Source: Helicobacteraceae bacterium
GTDB lineage: Bacteria; Campylobacterota; Campylobacteria; Campylobacterales; Helicobacteraceae
NCBI GenBank assembly: GCA_900766555.1
Contig: CAAFVR010000023.1
Coordinates: 1-64,000 of the forward strand
Reading direction: 5' to 3'
DNA length: 64,000 nt
Of the stretch, positions 53,501-61,300 are shown one piece after another (the stretch's first letter is position 1; the number at the start of each line of letters is the position of its first letter). Below the pieces are notes generated by a model, which saw only the letters and a list, made by a program, of their open reading frames with translations, had not been told where the DNA came from and did not search any database. The translations under genes were made by a program, and so were the position numbers.

Positions 53501-55260
53501 GCTGCATCATTTAACGTTATCGTATTAACACCGGCATTTGCGCTAACTACGGTATCTTTGATTGCGCTATCATTTTTTAACGTGATCGTATTTGCACCAG
53601 AATTACTAGCACTGATTTTGCCATTGATGGATGATGTTTTAGAAAGCGTTATCGTGTTATTTGAATTTGAATCTTGCGATAGGATGCTTTGAGTTGAGGC
53701 ATTTTTCAGATCTAATATGTTAGATCCGCTTGAACGTGCGATTATTGCGCCGGCTAATGTGATATTGGAATGGCTTGCCCTTTGGTCACTAATTGTGTTA
53801 GTTCCGCCGCTAGCTAATATTGAATATTCATCGCTTGCATTTGAATTTGGCGTGCCAGCACTCGTGTCCGTTTCTTTTGTTAATGTTAGTCCCGTTGCAT
53901 TTTTTAGCGTTATCGTATTTGTGCCAGATTCTGAAGCTATTATGATGTTAGTTGCGCTGCTTTGATCATTTAGATTTATTGTATTTGCGCCAGAATTGCT
54001 AGCACTGATCTTTTCAGAAATAGATGAATTTTTGCCTAGATTTATATTATTTGCAGAATTTTCGCCCTCAGAAATGATTGCTTTTGTTGAAGCGCTATTT
54101 AGCGTGATGTTATTTATGCCGCCTGATTCGGCTTTGATATTTCCATTTATTGCTACATTATTAAAATTAGCTCTGGCATCTGTAATGTTATTTTGCGCAT
54201 TTGCACCTTTTGCCAAAATAACACTCTCTTGCGAAGTGCCAACCCCATTGGTAGCTGCGCCGGCTGTATTGCCGGCTGTATTGGTGGTGCTGCCGGCGTT
54301 AAATGTTGAAGAATCTTTCAGTGTTATATTATTGATACCGCCCTCAGCGCTTAATATCGTTACATTAGCTGAGCTTTCTTTCAGTAGCTCGATGTCATTT
54401 ATGCCAGAATTATTTGCCTGTATCTTTTGAGTTATCGCGCTACCTTGGGCGAATTTTAGATTATTTCTTGAATTTTCACCCTTGGCTAGGATATTTTTGA
54501 CCTTGGCATTTTTTAGCGCGCTATTATTTTTGGTCTCATTTATGCCGCCCTCGCTCGCTACAAAACCCTCTATCGCTAGATCCGTTGTAGCTGCACCGCT
54601 ACCCGTATTTCCAGTATTGCCAGTGTTGGGGTTGGCTGTGATATTGCGCAGATCTTCTATTGTATTTTTAGAATTTGCACCCTTGGCTAGGATGGAATAT
54701 GTTGTGGAATCTTCCGTTTCGCTTGTGAGCTCGAGCTTTGAGCTATCTTTTAATATTATTGTATTTGATCCACCATTTTGAGCCTTGAACGTACCAGAAC
54801 TTGAGCCCTGCTTTTCAAAAGTTACTTTATTTTGCGCGCCAGATCCGTCGGCTGATATGCCCTCAATTTTTTCCGTTGGTTCTTCTGTTGTGCCTACGAT
54901 AATTTCTTTAGAATCCGCCGTATTATTTTTGATCGAAGCTTTTAATTCATCTCGCTTTTTCTTGGCCTCTTCTTTTTTCTTTTTGGCTTCTTCAGCCTTT
55001 CTTTTCTCTTCTTCTTTTTTAGCTTCCTCAGCTTTTTGCTCTGGCGTCTGGGTAGGCGCTGTTGCTGGCGGAGTTGGCGTAGGTGTTATTGGAGTTTGTG
55101 TTTGCAAAGGCGAACTAGTCGAACCTGAAAGAGTGGGCGTACTAGCAGGCGCAGGAGAAACGGAAGGCGTAGGCGTAGTTGGGCTATGCGGATCTGCGAC
55201 AAGTGGCAAAAGAGTAGATAGCGAGATTGCTATAAATCCCCTCAATCTAAACTCACCCAT
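44506..55260 (-). CDS. Giant type Va autotransporter, 3,584 aa, with C-terminal SPOR-like domain
   Basis: Layout: a signal peptide (residues 1-22, GFIAISLSTLLPLVA). A Pro/Thr/Ser linker (about 23-70). A Lys/Glu/Ala helix (about 72-112). A very long parallel beta-helix (about 130-3,000) made of 22-residue coils of the type GxNTITLxxxSxIxGxIxA, broken by Pro/Ala/Gly/Gln-rich inserts. A pre-barrel region (WIVTPNQTADL, FRLFADDKKADKI). An autotransporter barrel (about 3,195-3,465, from ALWARTYGG to GVNLGIRYAF). A charged linker. A SPOR-like domain (about 3,505-3,565). No protease motif is seen. It is probably a surface adhesin. It is downstream of a paralog and overlaps the GspL-like gene. Confidence 0.93.
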   Translation of the reverse strand: MGEFRLRGFIAISLSTLLPLVADPHSPTTPTPSVSPAPASTPTLSGSTSSPLQTQTPITPTPTPPATAPTQTPEQKAEEAKKEEEKRKAEEAKKKKEEAKKKRDELKASIKNNTADSKEIIVGTTEEPTEKIEGISADGSGAQNKVTFEKQGSSSGTFKAQNGGSNTIILKDSSKLELTSETEDSTTYSILAKGANSKNTIEDLRNITANPNTGNTGNTGSGAATTDLAIEGFVASEGGINETKNNSALKNAKVKNILAKGENSRNNLKFAQGSAITQKIQANNSGINDIELLKESSANVTILSAEGGINNITLKDSSTFNAGSTTNTAGNTAGAATNGVGTSQESVILAKGANAQNNITDARANFNNVAINGNIKAESGGINNITLNSASTKAIISEGENSANNINLGKNSSISEKISASNSGANTINLNDQSSATNIIIASESGTNTITLKNATGLTLTKETDTSAGTPNSNASDEYSILASGGTNTISDQRASHSNITLAGAIIARSSGSNILDLKNASTQSILSQDSNSNNTITLSKTSSINGKISASNSGANTITLKNDSAIKDTVVSANAGVNTITLNDAATLTLASTTESANNANNANENYSILSTGQGAKNTIIDERSNRKAVTFSSNVIAKNGGINEITLDNLTAKGVISDGQSSSNNLKLAQSSNITEDISAKNSGQNDITLGHFAKISKLIKAESSGQNTINVNDSSVLALSSGNDANDNFAYSLLASGTSSSNTISGSSNANQSFAGGVLAKDGGSNSVTISNLTIAGKILASSANSSNNLSLSKASKINDSIIAKESGTNTITLSDSSKITGSILSTGTNAITLNGNSSFTAGAIISGSSEVPTANIANAATTADLGTGAGTTLFGGANIAQGATLPQAQNTQVAQGAKGQGGAKAQGTGSNIITGDSNAQNSVNGNVEALAGTNQITLKKLSISGDLLANGGSNTLEIGNLSINGKVSSSNANSKNDIKVKEKGTIKGNVESSAGSNVADVTNTTISGKVSATAQGATNTLTLKKSKIENDVEATAQGATNTITLSNNSQSKNIIAKDGGANTITLNDNSKITGYISAEKAGKNTLTLNGKSSLNITAEKDSASIIANGENSNNTISGNSSGASSVSSNIIAKESGVNSITLKSATLRISKDIQAQSKGTNTLDLATLSAQKVSANTQGSKNTITAKNITISDEVKATEGGQNKVSYTNGYVKNVIATGKSIAPTNDDKTTNEITISGSGKITGYVHSEKAAQNAITLNGSGALQVTTKSGETWAIKADNKDSKNTFAGSSNALNSISGDVIASDSGKNVIIVNDINHRGKLNAQSQGQNLLSVINLTQTGDITIDNGTNAIKADALNLTGNILASGNTAITQIQNGQATTPQTAPAAPAGTQSGAAAGTNGTVTAPNQTDPAINITDTNKAGENNHTTAIKDINGKNLLSIGSSNNAGFSQIRGNIEATKQGYENDIVIYNLNQTGNVTASDSGINTIRLFNSIVRGAITAKTSGHNLLKFGKENSAVTVTGAITAESSSQNSIIFANGGAKGGIIATGSNAKNVIEFGGDNFKGNIASDVSAKESGKNSIKFKYSALKGSVTALANSNNVIEDVSTQADKSSVSGQILANGDKALNTITLKHFSVRSGITSTGSGARNDLTIGSDTDTNSVDANVTAKESATNIIDFTKTSNLNGNILAQANSGNEITDKDTSTKTLVTGAIRATGNGAFNNIAAKNMTITDAIYANDSATNTAKSVETLLHAKLIATADGKNSITTDGGTIESELISATQNKASTLNSIDLKTGQLKAQNEGADVIIAIGSGAKNTITQALSDNKATTPQATPAPNPAPAAPATPAAPGPTTPAAGAQNNAANVTPTALAQTHKSYTKEELLKAITNTPPQSNASAKEKNLLLGNIRALDSGQNTIILKQTQQKGSILARNDAINALIIGDESDSKTSTTDGDFTSRGGHNFARYTQTFAKHHGVRALTTDKDSINQLNLYKKSSFEGYFSAIASDTNKAENTLDLDNESKDVALVGTQITDQADLAVGTGNDAVYTKGEKAKNTLTTKDKNYIILGNITADSGGTNIFTDTATLKQKDPQNAPGGGTTQTPSTPDAGTNTPGAPQTPGAPGGTGNAGAGAGTTAGTGTQNDYSFTNLSMAGSIYAQRNKAKNYITIKNSSYIQEGVIDATGEEVHNNIDANNSSQIKNVNVRSIDNGGNATNTIEAKDTATLGFQKRGESKDAILAFGEKAKNDIKGSTTGKNTVIGDITADTSAKNSINLTHLDIKGDILTSNFGTNKIDITGSDATHNVIGDIRALTGENTLNFSQTKLRSAEIISKNVSKNTITFSNTSDFEIKDPNVENKSQKYTILSEYINSGNVITGALKGLVEGNLGALNSGYNKIDVENALTIQKGFISAIGANSSNIIDLTHEDPKGPKENATPAASTPANPGATATGTTGNGGTGNDAQGNPGAAGNVAATKKPATLRLDLIANKNGDAIFAESTRSKNILKGDVSTHADSVIVGNIRSNLEGRNELLLSDLDLDGDVISKSGAINLITLGKENGNQAKANTPSTAGAGGNTNANGATATPDPAVAPAQNQAPAQAQDQGQDAGAAGVGGVGNGIANAAVAEKSNVVAPTKATKATVEAASDTTLRANTRSNGSSKIKGQVLSFGTASQNEIKSHVDTNFAITEKDTGALISDGKNAYNLITGKSTEDSLTSGRIEARNYAKNTMTLTNMSLKGSVLATGFGVNKFEFDASKSINLSKFDANGKGALNTLFSKETGELIAGLIAQNNGKNDFRTKLKDPKKVVFNITTLSNGDNTGVITNVEQIESRMLYESGDTRVLFTTKAKQGDMKKPLSEIDDSEYSSGAYFLPNPVMADGILKDFRKFYPKNEADVFLKAANKYEIGGVYIGRINFLKKDDAAAPAAPAVPQAGNQAGQAGNQADLDAKANNIDIKIMDNSALGAVLYNNSVQNSDISIELGKGAKWLVTPNQTADLSLNSLSGNDVSALDPSEKNTLATKLSIVDLATGGYETKSGIRKSTFTTLSIKDAKSLDGVVFRLFADDKKADKIDIQNASTDTRSALFQVYYDTKSLGKEIKKPILISQVSSSAKDKFAYDIRDTKVDQGYLTITTNFIKKNEAREGTTDDMIDNYYIAARESVVSKAAKGEASGLVLNNYLVFLSHLDDANMRFGERRFDRNRSDALWARTYGGRMRQDFGSSFKNDYFAGQVGYDYDIVTDDATHIIGVALGGGLNFIDSTQNSLLSKNIQPIAYYSYLQDDGLYANSKALYNLIDTTKRKGDLQNELLGHAFALNQDVGYRLYAGSFYVDANASATAGYLSGFDAIQKSGDMMLKSSTDNFAVLRGTAGASAGYVLKLGDTKTDFVLGANYISDYSFAKLKFDSFGAKSTEDTPLNNMVNVKFATNSYISDQTRLYGEVNTSFLGKTIQNVYGVNLGIRYAFGDTDYKAQKEVKFKEEKKPDYKVLDIKAQQTSRNGLNPESGFYVELIALPAQNAGLNAYLARSTYRIYKDGANVRYLIGPLKDEAQAKATQGAISKIAQSLTKNPNQKSEVYKVNNSLK
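44570..44745 (-). other. SPOR-like domain after the autotransporter barrel (downstream copy)
   Basis: The encoded segment begins SGFYVELIALPAQNAGLNAY, has an Ala/Leu helix, then RYLIGPLKDEAQAKA and ends in a helix. SPOR domains (septal peptidoglycan binding) show this order: YVQLGSF-type strand, NA..L helix, then R(V/L)(L/Y)(I/V)GP(F/L) and a ..EA..A helix. It sits about 40 residues after the final barrel strand and would be in the periplasm. Confidence 0.65.
52124..52215. repeat. Recent 66-bp duplication of one beta-helix coil
   Basis: The 26-base string starting at 52,124 recurs at 52,190, exactly 66 bases later, with one mismatch. This equals one 22-residue coil and shows that the passenger grows by coil duplication. 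Confidence 0.75.
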
Positions 55261-55286
55261 AAAAGCCCTTGTCCAAATACTTTGCT

Positions 55287-55292
55287 ATCTTA
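55287..55292 (-). promoter_or_regulatory. Possible -10 element upstream of the 3,584-aa autotransporter
   Basis: The minus strand reads TGTAAGAT (extended -10-like) 27-32 bases ahead of the ATG at 55,260. The 73-nt gap also holds an imperfect hairpin, TAATTGG...CCAATTA (55,316-55,336), without a T run. The two autotransporters could equally be one transcript. Confidence 0.3.
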
Positions 55293-55333
55293 CATTATTT
55301 TGATGCACTTTTGGTTAATTGGTTAATAGCCAA

Positions 55334-58300
55334 TTAGTTTTGTGCATTTTCTATCTTGATAATGTCCGCTTTGGCATTAGGATTTTTCGTAAGAGACTGT
55401 ATTATCCTAGATGCCAATTCTTGGCGATCTTTAGCTTTGGTCTCATCATCAAAGCGACCCATGTAATAGCTAACTTGATTGCCCTGTCTATTTATCCTAA
55501 AACCTAATTGCGCTAAATATCTATCAAGCGCCGCATTTTGCGCACCCAAATCAAATAATTTTAGATAAAAGCCAGATTCTGGCTCAGATCCGTTAGTTTT
55601 GGTAGATTTGGCCGATATTTTTATCGTTTTATATTCAACTTGCGGCTGCTCGCTTAGCTCTTCTTTTGGCTTCTCTTTTTTATCTTCTTCTTTTTTGGCC
55701 GCTTCTTTACCGGCGCCAAAGGCTATATCGCGTTTTTGCGCTCCAAAGGCGTATCGCACGCCAGCACCAAAGCTGAAAAGCTTTTTTGTACTTTCATTAT
55801 TAATAAGCCCGATATCTAGATCCGAATAGACGCGCAACGTCTCTGTGATTTTGGAATTTACGCCAAAATTTAGCAATATCGCATGCGTTTGATCATAATT
55901 TTTATTCGCATCGGCTATATCTTTAACGCTTAAATTTATCTTAGATAAATTTTGATCCATAACATATGTTGCACCAGCGCGGAAATCCGTTTCGCTAGCC
56001 GCCGTTTTTAATTTATAGCCCAAAAGTCCGCCGCCGGCTGCGCGATATGTAAATGAATTACTAGATTTGATATCCAATGTCGCATCACGCCTGGATTGAT
56101 CAAAGCTTTGTCGCGCCTGCGTATCGCCAAGCGATCCTGCCATGCCTTGTGCGCTAGCTTCTATAAAAAATGACTTATCATCTGTAAAATACTGCCTATA
56201 GCCCACTTCTTGGCTAAGCGAAAAAGTATTGCTTACTAACGCTCCCGTATAATTTGAATTTTTCGCGCTAGTTCTGATATTTCCATATTTCACAACCGTA
56301 TCTGTGAAAAAGCCCTCATCTCCGACATAACTATAATACAGCCCGCCGCCCAAATATACGCCAAAAAAGCTTGGCATCGTTGGTCTGTCTGATTTAATAA
56401 AGTTATAACCATGCGTAAAGCTAAATCCGATATATTGCGTACTAGCCTCGCCTTGGATGCCAAAGTCATATCCTACTTGATGATTTATATAATTATTGCG
56501 ATATTCGATGCCGTAATTTTGCTCGATCGCACCGCCATATGCGCGAGTCCAAATGCCGTGATTTTTGCCCTCATCTCGCACTTCGCCCAAACGTTTATTC
56601 AAATCACCAAGCGTACTTAAAAATACCATGTAATTTACGCTAAAAGCATTAAAGCTCTCGAGCACATCATCTTCATCAAGACTAACTTTATAGCCCTTGA
56701 TATAATAATTATCTACGGTATTACTTGTATTTGCTTGCGTGCCGCCAGTGGCATTTACACTCTCAGTCTTTTTGATAAATTCAGTTGATACTTTCAAAAA
56801 GCCCTGCTTTACAGTCGTAGGCTTACTGATATCATAAGAAAATTTATCTTTTGCACCATTTGCAATAGTTGACACTAGTGTATTATTCGTATTTAACCGG
56901 CCGCCATCATCAACATATCTATATCTGCCAACTTGATCTCTTGTTAGCGTATCTGGATCGTGGTAAGCCTCCAAAATGGCTGCTTTTGTTTCTTTACCAT
57001 TATTTTCTGAGGCTTGAATTTTTATTAGATCCGCTTGCTTTAAGCGCGTATTGGCAAAGATCTTAAATGTCGTATGATCTAGGCTTTCAGCTTTATTTAT
57101 CGTTAGCGTATAAAACTGTGGCTTGAAAACGCCATGTTTTACATGCACGCCGCCGGTGGCTAGATCCACTGTGGTATTATCATTTGCCAGCGTTGAGTAG
57201 TGCCCGCGAGTTTGCGCTTTTTCATCGCGCTTAGCATTTGTAGCACTTAGCTTTGCTATCGTGACGCCCGAAGCTTCCGTTGGTGTCACAATCCATTTTG
57301 AGCGCTCTTTTAATGTCAGATCCAAATTGGCATTATCATTTTGATAAATACTTGCAATTAATGCGCTATCTGGCTTAAGCTCAAGTTTTACTTGCTTATC
57401 TTGCGGCGGATTTGAACTTGGCTTTAAGAAATTTATATCGCCAACATATATGCCGCCTAGCGCATAATTTGTCTTATCATGCATATAAAAACGTGTTAAA
57501 TTCGAAGCATAAGGGCTGATATCTCTAAAATCATCTAATATTTCATTAGCGCGCTGTGCATTTAGCGTTAACATAACACCATCATTATAGCTGCTAGCGC
57601 TTATGCCACCGCCTTGATTTGAGGTCGCACTCTTACTTTGAGCAAAAACGGCCATGCTAGATCCGCTTGAATATAATATCTGCGCATTTACAGAGCTCAC
57701 ATTTTGCGCAACTAGCGTATTTTTACCATTATTTGTGGTCAAAATATTGAAATCAAAGCTATTTGGATCATTTGGTTGCTTCTGTGTTTTTGGCTGTTCA
57801 TAATTTACAAAAACGCGATTTTCGCCAAAATCATCAGCTGATATTACGCCATTTCCAAAACTAGCGCCATTATAATTTAATACATTTAGGCTATTTTCGC
57901 CCGTGGCTTTGATATGTTGTATCTTATCTATGCTTAATTTTTCTAGCGTCAGATTATTTTGCCCGCCGCTGCGCGCTATTATATCACCCTCAATTGTGGC
58001 CTCTTTATGCGTTATTACATTAGATCCGTCATCTTGCGCCATAATATCGCCTGAAATTTTCAGCGTCTTGCCAGAATCGCTATTTTTTATCTCATTTTTG
58101 GAATTTAGCCCACTAGCTAATATTGCAAAATTGTCTTTGGCATTTTTTTGAATTATTGCCTCTGCATCTTTTTTGAGCGTAAGCACATTGCTAGCATCGC
58201 CGCCTGTAGCTTTTAGCGCACCAACATAACCTAGATTTATGCCATCTCCCTTACCTGCTGGCTGTGGAGGTTGCGGCGGCTGAGGTTGTTGTTGCGCAGC

Positions 58301-61300
58301 TGCGCCATCTCCACCTATATTTAGCGTATTTTTACCTGAAGCATGCGCTATTAAATCGCCTAGCACTTTTACATTTATCAGATCTAGATTATTTTTACCG
58401 CCATTTTGCGCATTAACTGTGCCGGCTATTTCATTTTTAGTAGTTGTAGAAGTGGAATTATCTGTAATTTTATTTTCAGATATGCCATCAGCATATATTG
58501 CATCGCCGCGCGAACTTGATTGTAGACTCAGAGATGAATCTTTTTTAAGCACTATTGAATTTTTGGATTTAGCCCCCGTAGCTTCTAGATAAGCTGTTTT
58601 TATCGATAATTTTTCAATTTTTTCTAATGTATTTTGCCCGCCGCTGCGCGCTATTATGTTATTTTCAATTTTGGATTCTGTATTTGAATATGACTCTAGG
58701 ATATTTTGACCTGCATTTTGTGCCAATAAAGCATAGCCTTGCGCGCCATTTTTTAGCTCAAAATGTCCTCCAGCTGTAGCGGCATTTGCAGGAGGAGTTT
58801 GTTCATTTAATACAAGACTATTTATCCCAGAAGTAGCCTCAAAATATTTTGCCTCCACTTTTGAGGTGCCACCAAGCTTAATTGTATTCTTAGATCCGCT
58901 GCTGCGCGAAATTAAATTGCCCGTGATATCTAGCTTGCCTTGCGGATTATTATTTGCAGGCTCATTTGTAAAAGTGATCTCATTTTGACCATTATTTAGC
59001 GAGCTTATATCTCCATCTATTGTATGACTATTATTTGTTATTTGAATTGTATTTTTACCAGCGCTCGCTAATATCGTAGTTGCAGATCCGGTCTTTGTTT
59101 TATTAGCCTTAAATGAATTTCCAGTCTCTTTGCCTATTACAATATTATTTTTTGCTTTATTTCCCTTGGCCTCGATATAAGATTCAACTGTTAATTTTTT
59201 AACCTCTTTAATATCATTTGAGCCGGCATTTTCAGCGATAATAAAGCCCGTTATCGAGCCCTCGCCTTTATTTTCACCTGATATATTATTTTGCGCCTCA
59301 AGACCGCGCGCTAGCACGACTACATTATCAGCATTTTTAGTCGTTAGGGTAAATTTACTTCCTTCATCAGCTATTTTTAACGTATTTTTAGCTCCCGTTG
59401 GCATTATCGGCGCTGGCGTCGGCCCCGCTGCTACGCCACCACCTTGCCCTTGGGCTTGCACTTGTTGCTGTTGTTGTGCTTGTGGTTGAGCTACTGCATC
59501 TTGAGCTCTAGTTATTGTTGCTCCGCCGGCTACTTGACCGCCACCATTTGCTCCTGCATTTGCGCCATTTGGATCTGCTGGATCTGCTGGCTGTAAGTTG
59601 CGATTTGCTTGCGGTTTGGAATTTGATATCGCGCGCAAAATACCATCTTCTAGCTTGGAAGTATTTTTTAGTGTTACTTCATTTTTTACATCAGAGCCCT
59701 CAGCTAATATTGTTGAATTTTTGATGCTTGAAGCATTATTTATCACTATGGCATTTGCGGCATTTTCTTTTGTGGCGCGGATATTTCCTGTGATATTTAT
59801 ATGCTTAAAATCATAGCTATTTTGACCGCCAGCATGCGCTGTGATATTGCCAGTTATCGTATGTGTGGAATTATTACCGCCATTATCTGTTATTAGATTT
59901 TTAGATTTATCGCCCTCTGTATAAATGGCATCATTGCCAGATCCGACATTAGCGCCTTGCGCATTTGTAACCTGCTTACCTTTTAGCGAAAATACCGTTT
60001 TGTCATCAATTTTTATTTCATTTTTGGCTTCTATTTTGTCTGATATGGCCACTAAATGCGCATCTTTTAGCTCGCTATCTTTCAGATCTAGCGTATTTTT
60101 AGAATTATCCGTTATCGCAATCAAACTGCCCGTCATTGTGTAATGCTGCAGATTTATCGTATTTGTAGCATTATTTGCTATCGCATCGCCATTTAGGACA
60201 TTGCGATTTGTAGTTCCGGCCATATTTGCCCCGGCTTGGCCGACATTGGCATTTGCGGTATTTTGGCCATAATTTAGTGTATTTGTCGCACCCGCTGTGG
60301 CTAGAACGGATCCAGTCATATTTACATTTTTTAGCGTGATTGAATTTGTAGCATTATTTCTAGCATTGATATTGCCCGTTATTTGAGATAGCCCAGATCC
60401 GGTTGAATTGTCATTTATCGTGTTATTTGCGTCATTTCCATCAGCTAATATCGCATTATCCTCATGAGCTTGCAAAGTGATACTTGGCGCATTTGGCGGA
60501 GTATTATTTTGATTATTTTGCGGCACATTGGCTGGATTGCCATTTGTTAGCGTTATTGTATTTTTAAAACCCTTGGCCGCAACCGCTGGCGCAGCGCCAC
60601 CGCCACCGCCAGCATCGGCATCTTCAGCTGCTTTGTTAGATTTACGCGCTATCAAAAAGCCATTTGTTAATACGGAATTCTCAAGCGTTAGTGTATTTGA
60701 AGATGTATCTCCGCCAGTTGCTTGTATATTGCCCGTTATGCTGGCATGCTTTAGCTCAAGTTCATTTTGGCCATCATCAGCTAGTATATTTGATGTTAGC
60801 GTTGTAGTCTCGCCACTTTTACCAAGCTTTAGCGTATTTTTAGAATCTTTATCGCGCGCTGTGATATCGCCAGTTATTATTCCGCGCTTTAGCTCAATAA
60901 CTGTTTTGCCCTTTTTGGTTGCTAAAATCTGACCATTTATATTGTTATTTTGCTCTTTATAAACAGCTCCATTGTCTTCGTCTTTGATATTAACATTGCC
61001 ATTATCGTTATTTATGGCGATATTATTTTCGCCAGTTACTATGAAGTCATATTTATTTTTAAATGTGATCGTGTTATTTCCGCCATTAATGGCGAAAATG
61101 CCCTGACTTTTAAAGCTAGAATCCGTTAATTCAAGCTCATTTTTACCTTTTAGCTCCGCTCTTGTCGTCGTATTTGTATATGTTGTAGTCTTTGTTTTTA
61201 TTACATTTGAACCACTATCTTCAGCTAATATCGCACCTGAAATCGTACTATCTGTATCTTGATTTGGCGGATTCTTTGGAGGCTGAGCTTGCGCTAGCTC

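Noticed and set aside
55316..55336. Hairpin between the two autotransporter genes as a terminator
   Set aside because: The stem is AT-rich and short, no T run follows on the coding strand, and it overlaps the stop codon.
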